64,000 nucleotides of DNA from Luteolibacter rhizosphaerae (GTDB lineage Bacteria; Verrucomicrobiota; Verrucomicrobiia; Verrucomicrobiales; Akkermansiaceae), in contig NZ_JAPDDR010000002.1 in NCBI RefSeq assembly GCF_025950095.1, forward strand, positions 124,001 through 188,000, written 5' to 3'. The notes beneath the pieces were generated by a model. That model worked only from the letters and a program-made list of their open reading frames with translations, was not told where the DNA came from and did not search any database. Each line of letters starts with the position of its first letter. Within the stretch, counting starts at the first letter, position 1. This document shows, one piece after another, positions 1-9,519 of this stretch. Both the position numbers and the translations under genes were made by a program.

Positions 1-1886
1 CATTGTCCCGTAGGAGAAGCGAGCTCGGCCACACGGCGGATCAATCCGGCGAAGCGCGGATCCCCGGCCCGGAGCAGCGTCTGCGCAAGGTCGAGCGTGA
101 GATAGGCATTCACCCCGCTGTGAATCATCTCTTGGAAGAAGCCGCCTTGCTGGAAGCATCGCTCCATCAGAAACTCCACCGTCTTCAACTGCCGCGGCTC
201 GCCCGCGGGATAGAGCTGCAGCGGGTAGTCCGCCACCATCGACCCGATTGCACCCGCATCCATGCGGCGGCCCGGCGCGGCCGGCATCGCCCCGAGCGAG
301 CGCTTCGCCGGGATGCCTGCCAAGCTTGACTCGATGCTGGTCTCGTAGGCTTTTGCCAGATCCTCCGCTTCCTTGGCCGCCGCCGTATCACCGGCCTTGT
401 GCCAGTAGTCCGCGATCGCTTTCAGACCGCCCCATGCCCAGAAATCATCCCAGTAGTAGTAGTCGTTAGGTCCGAGATGCTCTGCACTGAAGCCCGCAGG
501 GAGCAGACCTTTTGTGCCAACCGGGTCATTCGTCGTCAGCCGCTTCTTATCGAGCCAGCGCACACCCTTCCGCAAGGCTTGCTCCATGTCCGCATCCAGC
601 TTGCCACCCGTCATCGCCGCGTAGCGGGCCACGATCCAGAGCACTTGCCCGTTCGAGTCCCATTCGCCCTCCTGCGAGAGGAAGTAGCCGTTGATCTGTT
701 GTCGGCCGGGAAATGCCGCGAGCACCCGCGTCGCCCGCTCCACCAATCCGATCGCCAGCATCGGGTGAAGCATCAGGCAGGCATCGCGGAACCAGAAGCG
801 ACGATAGGTATAGGGCCCGGGAACCAGATCCTCGGCCGAAAGCAGAAGCATGGTCCGCACCGCCGCATCGTAGAGGAATTGGATCTTCTCATCCGGCACC
901 CTCAGTTGTGCCGTCTCCTTCAGCGCTTCCTTCCATCCCAGATTCACATCGAGATGCTTCGCTTCCTTGGTATCGCGATCCAGAGTGGCGGATACTCCCA
1001 GCACGCGGGGCTTGCCCGCATGAATCCGGAACAAGGCCGCCGCCGTGGCCATGCCTGTATCGCAGCTCGTCTCGCGCTGCTCGCTGCTACCCGGCAGATC
1101 GAGATACACGTCGCCTTCCGCATAGTGGGCCATGCGCAGGGAGTCGGGAGCTTCGCCCAGTTTTACGCTCGATTCACCATTCACATGGAAGGCCGTCCCG
1201 CAGCTCTCCATCTCGATCCGGTTGATGAACTGCACCCCCTCCGCGTTGTAGGGCCTCACCGCCACCACCACCCAGCCGTCTTCGTCTGCAGTGGCGCGCA
1301 CCTCGGTACAGACCTCCGGTTTGCCCTCGCGCAGCACCATCTTGGTTTCGAGGTCCAGCCTCAGGCCATCCTTCGCGACCTCTGTTAGAACGATCAGCGT
1401 CGGGTCGAGGATCAACCGTTGTGTCACCGCGGAGTCATCCAGTTTGCTCGGCAGCAACCGGCGGCGCTTCTCGGTCACGATCCAGAAGTCCAGCGACCAG
1501 CCGTCATGCAGTGGAGTGACGAGCCCCCGCGGATCCACGATCGGATAAGCGGCCACCCCCGGCAGTCCCACCGCCGTCCAGTTGCGGTGTGTCAGATTGA
1601 TATGGCTGAATGAGAATGCCCGCGGAATAAACGAAGGGTCCTTCGGATTGAACTGCCGCTCCACCCAGTAGGGCCAGACCCAGTCGAGGTTATGCTGGAT
1701 CGCTTTCGCGTTCACCAGGCCGCGCGCATGGAAGACAATTCCCGCCCGCAGAAGTTCCAAGGGCTCCGCTACTTCGGAAGGCTGCGAGAAGCGCCGCATC
1801 CGCGCCATGAAGGTCGCGGGATCGATGACCCCGTAGCGACGGGCCGCGTGCTTCACGAGAAACTTCCATGGTAGAAACCGGAACAT
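1..1886 (-). CDS. Six-hairpin glycosidase-like protein (3' end outside window)
   Basis: An uninterrupted minus-strand frame runs from an ATG at 1886 to the left edge of the window with no stop, giving at least 628 residues. It begins MFRFLPWKFLV and lacks a convincing signal peptide. An N-terminal beta-rich part (about residues 60-310) is followed by an alpha-helical part typical of (alpha/alpha)6-toroid glycosidases, with YRRFWFRDACLM near residue 360 and NDYYYWDDFWAWGG near 470. The aromatic and acidic residues there would form the sugar-binding cleft. The fold resembles glucoamylase/GH15-like and debranching-type enzymes, but I cannot assign a family or substrate. Its neighbour on the right is a ferritin-like gene in the same orientation about 150 bp upstream. 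Coding is near certain, specificity is not. Confidence 0.8.
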   Translation of the reverse strand, partial: MFRFLPWKFLVKHAARRYGVIDPATFMARMRRFSQPSEVAEPLELLRAGIVFHARGLVNAKAIQHNLDWVWPYWVERQFNPKDPSFIPRAFSFSHINLTHRNWTAVGLPGVAAYPIVDPRGLVTPLHDGWSLDFWIVTEKRRRLLPSKLDDSAVTQRLILDPTLIVLTEVAKDGLRLDLETKMVLREGKPEVCTEVRATADEDGWVVVAVRPYNAEGVQFINRIEMESCGTAFHVNGESSVKLGEAPDSLRMAHYAEGDVYLDLPGSSEQRETSCDTGMATAAALFRIHAGKPRVLGVSATLDRDTKEAKHLDVNLGWKEALKETAQLRVPDEKIQFLYDAAVRTMLLLSAEDLVPGPYTYRRFWFRDACLMLHPMLAIGLVERATRVLAAFPGRQQINGYFLSQEGEWDSNGQVLWIVARYAAMTGGKLDADMEQALRKGVRWLDKKRLTTNDPVGTKGLLPAGFSAEHLGPNDYYYWDDFWAWGGLKAIADYWHKAGDTAAAKEAEDLAKAYETSIESSLAGIPAKRSLGAMPAAPGRRMDAGAIGSMVADYPLQLYPAGEPRQLKTVEFLMERCFQQGGFFQEMIHSGVNAYLTLDLAQTLLRAGDPRFAGLIRRVAELASPTGQ

Positions 1887-2038
1887 GAGTACCGGGAAGT
1901 TTGCACGATTTGGTCCAGATTGCAGCAAGGAGCTCAAACCCGCGTTGCAAAGGGATAAGCCCCTTCCGCTCCCTCTTTCCGGGATATGCAATCTGCATCG
2001 GGCAGTCACTCAACCCGTGCATTTTCGTCAGCGACCTT

Positions 2039-2524
2039 TCAGTGCGGGCGGGCCAGCACCAGCTCGCCCGTCATCCCGCTCGGGATCACGGACTCGGTCG
2101 CCATCGGAAAACATTCCAGCAACCCGTTCAGAGCCTGGTCGAGATGAACCAGATCATCCTTTGCTCCCAGCTTGGCGGCGAGACTACGCGCCACGCTGTA
2201 ATTCAAAATCTGCAGCCGATGTACCGACTCGCAAATGTCCTCCGCCAGATCGCTGCAGGAATCGCAGTTTTGAGTCATCTTCGAGCGTGAAGCCGCGATC
2301 AGGCGCCGCATCGATTGGCAATCGTCCCCCGAAATGGAAATCCCATGGGTCTCCGCCAAGTTCTCCAGGAGATTGCGGCGGTCCCGGCTATGATCGGTCA
2401 AGGCCTCCACGCCGTGGTCGCCTGAACGCGCAGCTGCTTCCGAATAGAAGCTGATCAGCTGGAGTTCGCTGCAATGAAGCATCCGCAGCTTCCGGAAATA
2501 AGCACCCTTCAGATCCGTTTCCAT
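2039..2524 (-). CDS. Ferritin-like DUF892 (YciE/YciF-type) family protein
   Basis: 161 residues, predicted mostly helical. The opening segment LRMLHCSELQLISFYSEAA, followed by an H-x-x-D-R-R-x-L-L-E helix and a late LAAKLGA helix, matches the layout of the DUF892/YciF ferritin-like four-helix bundle, which usually has about 160 residues. Family members are stress-linked and their biochemical role is unsettled. An unusual feature is a Cys pair in NCDSCSD at the third helix. The ATG at 2524 is the only sensible start. It lies between a glycosidase gene and a small opposite-strand ORF, with no operon partner evident. The assignment rests on pattern resemblance only. Confidence 0.6.
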   Translation of the reverse strand: METDLKGAYFRKLRMLHCSELQLISFYSEAAARSGDHGVEALTDHSRDRRNLLENLAETHGISISGDDCQSMRRLIAASRSKMTQNCDSCSDLAEDICESVHRLQILNYSVARSLAAKLGAKDDLVHLDQALNGLLECFPMATESVIPSGMTGELVLARPH

Positions 2525-2590
2525 GCATCATCTTTCGCAAGAACAATGCCACTCTTGAAATGACCTGTTTTCGGCCGAGGGTGAGCGACC

Positions 2591-2734
2591 ATGGCCTCAA
2601 AATCCGAAGTCACGAAAACGCCATCCAAGCCCATCGAGCCGGCCAACGACGGCTTCCCCAAGGAGAAGGATGTCTCGACCCCGCCACCCGGCACGGATCA
2701 ATCCAAAACCCGCCCGGATCAAAAGAAGAAGTAG
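2591..2734 (+). CDS. Small Lys/Pro-rich hypothetical protein
   Basis: 47-residue ORF starting MASKSEVTKTPSKPIEPAND and ending in a lysine cluster (PDQKKK). A purine-rich GAGGGTGAG lies just before the ATG and could serve as ribosome binding site. The composition (Lys, Pro, Ser, Asp) is typical of disordered stress-related small proteins, and it sits divergently from the DUF892 gene, whose relatives are often stress induced. It ends 3 bp before the stop of the opposite-strand histidine kinase gene. No family is recognised. It could be a chance ORF, but position, RBS and composition favour a real gene. Confidence 0.4.
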   Translation: MASKSEVTKTPSKPIEPANDGFPKEKDVSTPPPGTDQSKTRPDQKKK

Positions 2735-2737
2735 CGC

Positions 2738-4975
2738 TCAGGCCCCGCTGGCGCAGAGTGCGAGCACCTTCCGGATCCGCTCGATACTGACCGGTTTCGG
2801 GAGTAGGTCCTGCGCGCCCAAGCTCTTCACCTCGGCGATCCGCTCGGGGCGTACGTCGCCGCTTACCACTAGTATGCACTGGAGTCGTGGTGGCTTGGAG
2901 CTTTGCAGACTGCGCAGGATTTCGGTCCCGTCGAAGTCCGGTAAATTCAAATCCAGCAGCAGGATATCGTGCTGGCCGCTCGCCAGCAGATGGATCGCCT
3001 CGCGCCCGGTTTCCGCGGTTTGTACGGTGGCTCCTTCCGCTTCCAGCAGCTGCGCCGTCGTCACCCGCGCCACCTGGTGGTCTTCCACCAGCAGGATGCT
3101 TCGGTCCTTCAGGGAGTCGCAGTGGATCTCGCCGGTATCTTTCGCCATCCCATCTTCCACGCACTCCGCAGGGATGTGGATGGAGAAGGTCGTGCCCACT
3201 CCCACCAAGCTTCTCACCGTCACCTCGAAGCCGAGGGCATCCAGCAATCGCCGGCAAATCGCCAGTCCCAGCCCCGCCCCTTTGTCCCGGTTGCGTTCCG
3301 GGTTCCTGAGCTGGAAGAATTCATCGAAGATTGAGCCGACATGCTCACTCGGAATCCCGATTCCCGAGTCGCTCACGTCGATCACCTGGCCACCGTCCTG
3401 CCCATCGCGGCATTCCACCCGGATCTCACCGGACTCCGTGAACTTCACGGCATTTGAAATGAAATTGGCCAGCACCCGCGCTAGCTTCGTCCGATCGGAA
3501 CGAATGATCACCTCCCGCGGTAGCACATGCTTCAGCACCAGCCCGCGGCGCTCCGCCAGCGGCTCGGCTTGAGCCAGCTCCGAGCGGATCAGTTCGCCCA
3601 GTGAGAATTCCGAGAGGTCCAGGTCCAATCGGCCGGAGTCGAAGCGGGTCAGGTCGAGCACGTCGCTGACCAGATCGATCATCGCCCGGGCATTGCTCCA
3701 CAGGTTCGTCGCCAGCGCAGGCACCTGGTGAGCCCGTGCCGGATCCTTCGCGCAGCGCTCGATCAGTTCGGCCAGGAGCGAGATCGCATTCGCAGGGGTC
3801 CGCACGTCGTGGGATACCGCCGCCAGGAACCGTGTCTTCTGGATCGAGGCCTCTTCCGCGGCCTTGCGCTTCTCCTCGATCTCCTTGCGGAAGCGGATCG
3901 CCTGCAGTGCGAGCGCCGCTTGTCCCGCCAGCCATTCCGCGATCCGGAAGTCGTGTTCGGACCAGCGTCGGGGCGAGCTGCTATAGAGCTCCAAGGTCGC
4001 GACCGGACGCCCCTCGTGCCAGATCGGCGAACCGAGCACCGCCCGGAAGGGGCGCCCGGCACCCGGCTGCGGCAGACGGAGATCCGCTCTCGCCTCGATG
4101 TCCTCGATGCAGGCTGTCCGTCCGCTGTCCAGAAGCAGCGAGGAGAAGGACTCATCATAGCTGAAGTCCGGCGGCACCGCACCATGCAGGCCGAATCCCG
4201 TGCTCCCGTTCAGCTCGATCGCCCCCTCGTTTTCGATCACCACGGCAGCGGCCTGCACCTCGTCTCCCAGCACCTGCACGCCCGCTTGGCAGATGCCGTT
4301 CATCACCATCACCTCGTTCATGTCGCTCTGCAGCCAGCGACCGGATTCCAGAAGGGTCTGCAAGCCGCGTTCGCGCCGCAGGAGTTCGTGGTTGGCATCG
4401 CTCAGCTCGGCGCTCTGCTGCTCCATTTCCTCCGCCTGTTGCCGGAGTTCTTCGGACTGTTGTTCCAGTTCCTCGCTCTGGCTCTGGTACTCCTCGTTCT
4501 GCCGCATGATTTCCTCTTCACGCGCGGCGATCTCCTCGTTGCTGGCGGCCAGTTCCTCGTTGCTCGTCTCCAGCTCGACGTTCAACTGTGAAAGCTCGTC
4601 GTTCGTTCGCTCGATGCGGTCCAGTGCCGCCAGGATCGCGTGGATCACCCCTGCAACCAGCCAGATATTCGCGAGCTGGGAGCCGATCAGCAGCTGTTCG
4701 TACTGCGGCGTATTCACGCCCGCCGGGGTTAGCCACAGGATTTTCACCAGCGCCGTGGCAGTGAAGGCCGCCGACATCAGATACAGGCAGAATCGGTCCC
4801 GGGTCCAAAGACACAGCAGTAGCGGCAGGCCTGTGGAAATCGGGAAGACCCGGTCATTGTACACGCTCAGCCTCAGCCAGGCCATCAGCCCAATGATTCC
4901 GAGGCTGAGGATCAGGGATAACGCGAAAGGGGGTGCTTGGCGCCGTTTCGACGCGGATGAGGAGATGCGGGTCAT
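2738..4975 (-). CDS. Hybrid sensor histidine kinase with GAF-like and receiver domains
   Basis: 745 residues from the ATG at 4975, which overlaps the upstream cheR stop as ATGA (translational coupling). The N-terminus has about four membrane segments (residues ~15-135). A long Glu/Gln-rich coiled coil (~140-250) repeats N-E-E-L/Q-S-E-E-L units. A GAF-like sensor follows (~255-400). The HisKA box is SHDVRTPAN (~385), the N box NFISNAVKF (~503), with G boxes DSGIGIP and KGAGLGLAI. A C-terminal receiver (~622-745) has the acceptor Asp in LLLDLNLPDFDG and Lys in LLPKPVS. The protein should autophosphorylate and pass phosphate to its own receiver. The coiled coil resembles linkers of CheB-CheR-PAS kinases, which fits the adjacent separate CheR. 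The stimulus is unknown. Confidence 0.9.
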   Translation of the reverse strand: MTRISSSASKRRQAPPFALSLILSLGIIGLMAWLRLSVYNDRVFPISTGLPLLLCLWTRDRFCLYLMSAAFTATALVKILWLTPAGVNTPQYEQLLIGSQLANIWLVAGVIHAILAALDRIERTNDELSQLNVELETSNEELAASNEEIAAREEEIMRQNEEYQSQSEELEQQSEELRQQAEEMEQQSAELSDANHELLRRERGLQTLLESGRWLQSDMNEVMVMNGICQAGVQVLGDEVQAAAVVIENEGAIELNGSTGFGLHGAVPPDFSYDESFSSLLLDSGRTACIEDIEARADLRLPQPGAGRPFRAVLGSPIWHEGRPVATLELYSSSPRRWSEHDFRIAEWLAGQAALALQAIRFRKEIEEKRKAAEEASIQKTRFLAAVSHDVRTPANAISLLAELIERCAKDPARAHQVPALATNLWSNARAMIDLVSDVLDLTRFDSGRLDLDLSEFSLGELIRSELAQAEPLAERRGLVLKHVLPREVIIRSDRTKLARVLANFISNAVKFTESGEIRVECRDGQDGGQVIDVSDSGIGIPSEHVGSIFDEFFQLRNPERNRDKGAGLGLAICRRLLDALGFEVTVRSLVGVGTTFSIHIPAECVEDGMAKDTGEIHCDSLKDRSILLVEDHQVARVTTAQLLEAEGATVQTAETGREAIHLLASGQHDILLLDLNLPDFDGTEILRSLQSSKPPRLQCILVVSGDVRPERIAEVKSLGAQDLLPKPVSIERIRKVLALCASGA

Positions 4976-5976
4976 TCCACTGGGTGCTTCCGATAAATGC
5001 AGGGGCCCACTTGGGTGAGGCCGTTCAAACGGGGTTTCTCCGCCTTCCCCACCACCAGTACGCCGCCGGGGGCGAGCGCGGCCCGGAGTTTCTTCCAGAG
5101 CTGCGCCACCACTCCGCTCTCCAGATAGATGGCGAGATTGCGGCACAAGATCATGTCCCATGGGCCGGGGTCACTGTCGGTCAAAAGGTCACGGCATTCC
5201 CAGCGCACCGAGGCATGGATTGCGGGTGCCACGGCTACCGATGCCTTGCCCCGGATCAGGTGGCGTTTCGCAAGCGTCGGCGGGATGCCCGAGGCCGCCT
5301 CGGGAGAGTAGATGCCTCGCTCCGCTTCGGAGATCGCTTCGCTGCGGAAGTCCGTACCCAGCAGTTGCTTGAGGCTCAGCGCAGCGTGGTCGGCGAGCAT
5401 CATGGCCACGGAGTAGAGTTCCATTCCGTTCGAACACGCGGCACTCCAGACCCGCGGTTTTCCCGTTCGGGCCACCATGGCCGGGATCACCTCATCGGCC
5501 AGATGCTCGAAGACTAGGTCGTCGCGGAAAAAGGAACTCGTTCCGATCAGCAGGGCATCGATCGCGAGTTGCAGCTTCGGGGGCTGCCGGGTCAGCAGAT
5601 CCTTGGCGACCGCGATGGACGGTACTCGGAGCGCCCTAAGGCAGGCGGGAAGACGCCTGATCAGCGGGGCCATTCGGTAGCCCGCCGGATCAAGTCCCGC
5701 CATGCGCAGCACTTCAAAGGCGAAGACACCTTCAATGCAGGGAAATTCGCGGTCCTCCAGAGGCCCTACTACGTCGCTTCCCCGAAGGCCTTGAGAGCTA
5801 TTCTCAAGCCTCCACGATAGACCACGCCCATCCCGTCGCTGCTGCCCGAAGCTGAGCGGTATTCCGGAAAAGCCGATGCAGCGGTATCGCTCCGGGCGCT
5901 CGCCGGGGGAGAGAGCGCGTTCGCGATCGGAGAGCCATTGTTGCGGACGATGGGCAAGAGGGGGGACGTCAGGCAT
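4972..5976 (-). CDS. CheR-type protein glutamate methyltransferase
   Basis: 334 residues from the furthest ATG. CheR signatures are clear: a helical N-domain with LIRRLPACLRAL, the GTSSFFRDDLVFEHL segment, SAM motif VWSAACSNGMELYSVAM, LGTDFRSEAISEAERGIY, and WDMILCRNLAIYL. The Gly-rich SAM loop reads SAACSNGME instead of the usual SAGCSTGEE, so catalysis may be weakened, and there is no CheR pentapeptide-binding feature I can see. The first ~70 residues do not look like the family, so the true start may be an internal codon near 5770 or ATG 5703. It is coupled by ATGA overlap to the hybrid kinase, suggesting one signalling unit rather than classical chemotaxis. No chemoreceptor or CheB is present. 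Confidence 0.8.
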   Translation of the reverse strand: MPDVPPLAHRPQQWLSDRERALSPGERPERYRCIGFSGIPLSFGQQRRDGRGLSWRLENSSQGLRGSDVVGPLEDREFPCIEGVFAFEVLRMAGLDPAGYRMAPLIRRLPACLRALRVPSIAVAKDLLTRQPPKLQLAIDALLIGTSSFFRDDLVFEHLADEVIPAMVARTGKPRVWSAACSNGMELYSVAMMLADHAALSLKQLLGTDFRSEAISEAERGIYSPEAASGIPPTLAKRHLIRGKASVAVAPAIHASVRWECRDLLTDSDPGPWDMILCRNLAIYLESGVVAQLWKKLRAALAPGGVLVVGKAEKPRLNGLTQVGPCIYRKHPVE

Positions 5977-6203
5977 CGGTATCGCGGAGTCGTGAAGCAG
6001 CCGCTCGCTTAAGGGCGCGGAGATGCCGCCCCGCCCGGCGGGAGCACTTCATTTGCAACTCCTGTTCCAAGATCGGCATGCCCTATTACCCCTAGAATTG
6101 CGGAGCTAGGAAGCCGCAAATGGCCTCTACCGCATGAGAGCAATAGTGCAAAGCGCACCTTCCGGAATTGCATCTTGCATCCGGTTTCTATTCGGCAGCT
6201 GGC

Positions 6204-9200
6204 CTAATTCAGCGTTACTTGGAAGCGATAGGTTCCCGAGCCTGTCTCGAAAATGGTTCGGTTCTTTTCTTCTCGCAGGAATCTTGCCCCTTCTTGGGTG
6301 ACCTTCGCACCGGGTCGTGCCGGCACGCTCACTTCGGCGCTCGTGTTGGGAGGCACCGTTACCTCCATTTCAAAGGATTTTCCATCCGTCTGCCACGAGC
6401 AAGAGATCGTCCCACGCACCGACTGGTAGTGTCCCTTCGCATGCCTGAGTCCGCCGCCGGGGACCGGTGCGATGGAGATTTTTCCAAACCCCGGTTCCAG
6501 CGGGGTGATCCCCAGCACGCTCTGATAGAGCCATTCCACGCAGGCGCCGTAGGCGTAGTGGTTGAAAGAGTTCATCGAGACATCGCCGAAGCCGTTCTCC
6601 ACCGTGTAGCTATTCCAGCGCTCCCAGATCGTGGTGGCACCTTGCTCGATCGAGTAGCCCCACGAGGGATAGGTCTTCTTCCGGATCAGGGCATAGGCCA
6701 GATCATCGCGGCCGATCTCGCTCAGCACCGGAAGCAGCAGGTTCACGCCGAGGAAGCCGGTGCCGAGGTGACCTCCCTTGGCATCGATCGCGGCGGCGAG
6801 GTGCTTCGCCGCCTTCGCCTGCTGTTGCTCATCCAGTAGCTCGAATCTCAGCGCCGCCAGATAGCCGGTCTGGGTATCGTTGCCGATCTTGCCATCGGCT
6901 TTCACGAAGGCGCCTTGGAAGGCGCGGCGGATTTCCTGGAAGCGCTTGGCGTAGGCCGCCGCTTCTTCCGTCATGCCCAGCGCGGTTGCCAGTTCACTGG
7001 CCAGCTTGTTACTATAGGCATGGTAGCCGGTGCCGAGCAGGTCCTTCGGGGTGTCGCCGCCCACGGCCAGCCAGTCGCCGAATCCCTCGTTCGGGCCGAT
7101 GTCTTGCGGTGCCTTGCTGCGGTAGAGTGCGAGGTGTTTGCGGATCGCTTCGAAGTGTTCCATGGCTGCCCGGGTATCGCCATACATGCGGTATAGGGTC
7201 CAAGGCACGATCACCCCGGCATCGGCCCATCCGGGGCTCCACATGTCGTGATAGACGGGAGCCATCCCGGGGAAAGCTCCAGCCGGACTTTGTGCGTCCA
7301 CCATGTCCTGCGTCCACTTGGTCAGGAAGGCGTTCACGTCCATGTTGTAGGCCGCCGTTTGGGCGAAGACCTGCGTGTCGCCGCTCCATCCCATCCGCTC
7401 GTCGCGCTGCGGGCAATCGGTCGGCACCTCCAAGTAGTTGGAGAGCTGGCCCCACAGGGTATTCTTGTAGATCGCGTTGATCAGGGCATCGGAGCAGGAA
7501 AAGGAACCGCTCGTCTCCAGGTCGGAGCTGATCACGATGCCCGTCAGCGTGGAGGTTTCCGCGGGGTAGGGGAGACCGCTGATCTCCGCATAGCGGAAGC
7601 CATGGAAGGTGAAGCGTGGTTCCCAGATCTCTTCCCCGCCACCCTTGCAGATGTAGTGGTCGGTCGCGCGGGCGGAACGCAGGTTCTCCGTGTAGAGCTT
7701 GCCGTTGGGTTGCAGCATCTCGCCGAATCGCAGGCGGATCACGGTGCCGGCCGGGGCCTTCACCTTCAGCCGCACCCAGCCGGAGAAGTTCTGGCCGAAG
7801 TCGAACATTTGCGGGCCGCGATCCGGTGAGACGATCTTCACGGCCTTCAACTCGGCCACCTTGCGGACCGGCGGCATCGGGTAGGCTTCAAGCGTGGCGG
7901 GTTCGAATTCGGGGCCGCTCACGACCGGCTTCCAGCCCTCGTCCTTGAACCCGGGCGCGTCCCATCCCGGCTGCTCCAGGCGTGCATCGTAGCTCTCCCC
8001 GGCGAACATGTCGGCCTCCAGGATCGGGCCGGTGCTTGCTTTCCATGAGCTGTCGCTCGCGATCACCTCGCTACTGCCATCATCGTAGTAGAGGTGGAGC
8101 TGCGCCTTCAGCCGGGTCTTCGTGCCGTGGCGGTTCTGGCCCAGGATGCTGATGTTGCCACGGAACCATCCGTCTCCGAGCAGTGCCCCCAGGGTGTTCG
8201 CACCGGGTTTGATCCGTGAGCTCACGTCATGGGCGCGGTAGTAGAGCCGCTTGCGGTAGTCGGTCCATCCGGGTGCGAAGTAGGAGTCGTCCACCGGCTC
8301 GCCGTTCAAGCGCGCCTGCACATGGCCGAGCGCGGTGGTGTAGAGCACGGCTCGCTTCGGCTGGCGCGTCACGCTGAAGTCCTTCCTGAGCTGCGTGGCG
8401 GGCAGGTAGCTCTTCACCACCGGTTCCGGCTTCAGCGCACCCCACGGCGCGGAGCCGTTGTTTCCCTGCACATCGGCCGCCTCGAAGCGCTTGCCGTCGC
8501 GCGAGGCTTCCCAGTCCTTGCCCGTGCTGAAGTTCAGCACGCCGCCGTCCGCAAACTCGACCGTGATCGCGCCTAACAGACCGGTAGCGGCTCCACCGTT
8601 CACGACTTCCGCGCTCAGGGTGTTCTCGCCGGGTTGCAGCACCGCGGCCACGGCTTTCACGCCCACGCTTCGCCATGATTTGCCCGAGAGCGAGGCACTG
8701 CCGTTCACCGCCAGGGTGAACTCGTCATCAGCGGTGAAGAACACGGTGGCTTGCCTCACCGGCCGGTCGGCAGGCAGTTGGAATTTGCCCCGGAACCAGG
8801 ATTTGCCCTCGGCATCCGTCTTGCCCGCGCGGATCCAGCTTGCCCCTGCGAAGGCATCCAGCGGCGGCATCGTCTCGCGCCACGGCAGATCCGCGGGCGC
8901 GACTTCATCGAGCCCGATCCATTCCGCCTTCCAGTCGCCCTTCTCTAACAGACCCGTGCGCCATCGCGCCGCTTCGCTCCATGGCGAGGCCTTGTCCTGC
9001 CCATCCCAGACCATGACCTTCCAGTGCGCCTGCGTGCCGCTGCCGGGGGCCTTGCCGGCGTAAGGCAGATGCAGCGTGGTCTGCGAGACCACCTTCCCTG
9101 TATCCCACAGGTCGCCCTGATCCTTCGCCAGTAGCTCGGCCGATGAGGCGACCAGGAGACGGTAGGCGGATTGGATCGCATTCTTGTCCTCCGATTCGAT

Positions 9201-9332
9201 TCTCCACGACAGGCGCGGCAGCTCGTCCACGGCCTCCGGATTCTGCAGCGAGAGGACCTTGGGATCCACCGCTGCGATGTCGCCACGGCTCGTCGTGATC
9301 AAGGCGAAGGCGGCTAGAAGGAATCGATTCAT
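6204..9332 (-). CDS. Secreted alpha-L-rhamnosidase (GH78)
   Basis: 1042 residues from ATG 9332. That start gives a clean signal peptide, MNRFLLAAFALITTSRG, whereas the ATG 42 bp further upstream would bury it. Next come the PRLSWRIESEDKN N-terminal fibronectin-like module, beta domains, and the (alpha/alpha)6 catalytic domain. GH78 signatures include STDCPQRDERMGWSGDTQ near residue 635 (acidic catalytic-site residues), SPGWADAGVIVPW, and TIWERWNSY late in the toroid, then a C-terminal beta-sandwich. GH78 enzymes remove terminal alpha-L-rhamnose from plant or bacterial glycans by inversion. The length is normal for bacterial GH78. It stands alone between the CheR gene and a divergent small gene; the nearby six-hairpin glycosidase suggests a polysaccharide-degrading lifestyle. 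Confidence 0.95.
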   Translation of the reverse strand: MNRFLLAAFALITTSRGDIAAVDPKVLSLQNPEAVDELPRLSWRIESEDKNAIQSAYRLLVASSAELLAKDQGDLWDTGKVVSQTTLHLPYAGKAPGSGTQAHWKVMVWDGQDKASPWSEAARWRTGLLEKGDWKAEWIGLDEVAPADLPWRETMPPLDAFAGASWIRAGKTDAEGKSWFRGKFQLPADRPVRQATVFFTADDEFTLAVNGSASLSGKSWRSVGVKAVAAVLQPGENTLSAEVVNGGAATGLLGAITVEFADGGVLNFSTGKDWEASRDGKRFEAADVQGNNGSAPWGALKPEPVVKSYLPATQLRKDFSVTRQPKRAVLYTTALGHVQARLNGEPVDDSYFAPGWTDYRKRLYYRAHDVSSRIKPGANTLGALLGDGWFRGNISILGQNRHGTKTRLKAQLHLYYDDGSSEVIASDSSWKASTGPILEADMFAGESYDARLEQPGWDAPGFKDEGWKPVVSGPEFEPATLEAYPMPPVRKVAELKAVKIVSPDRGPQMFDFGQNFSGWVRLKVKAPAGTVIRLRFGEMLQPNGKLYTENLRSARATDHYICKGGGEEIWEPRFTFHGFRYAEISGLPYPAETSTLTGIVISSDLETSGSFSCSDALINAIYKNTLWGQLSNYLEVPTDCPQRDERMGWSGDTQVFAQTAAYNMDVNAFLTKWTQDMVDAQSPAGAFPGMAPVYHDMWSPGWADAGVIVPWTLYRMYGDTRAAMEHFEAIRKHLALYRSKAPQDIGPNEGFGDWLAVGGDTPKDLLGTGYHAYSNKLASELATALGMTEEAAAYAKRFQEIRRAFQGAFVKADGKIGNDTQTGYLAALRFELLDEQQQAKAAKHLAAAIDAKGGHLGTGFLGVNLLLPVLSEIGRDDLAYALIRKKTYPSWGYSIEQGATTIWERWNSYTVENGFGDVSMNSFNHYAYGACVEWLYQSVLGITPLEPGFGKISIAPVPGGGLRHAKGHYQSVRGTISCSWQTDGKSFEMEVTVPPNTSAEVSVPARPGAKVTQEGARFLREEKNRTIFETGSGTYRFQVTLN

Positions 9333-9519
9333 GTTCTGGATTTGAATACTTTCAGCCGCCTGCGTTTCCTTCAAGCAAAGCTGCAGGCCGCAGCGTGGAT
9401 GACAAAAGAGCGGTCGGGGAGATTTACCTTGCGGTGGGGGAGGGGGCTTCCTAGGTAAAGGTGTCCTTGCGCTTCGAACTCGGTAGCAATCTCATACCCT
9501 GAAGAAGCTCTTCCAACTC

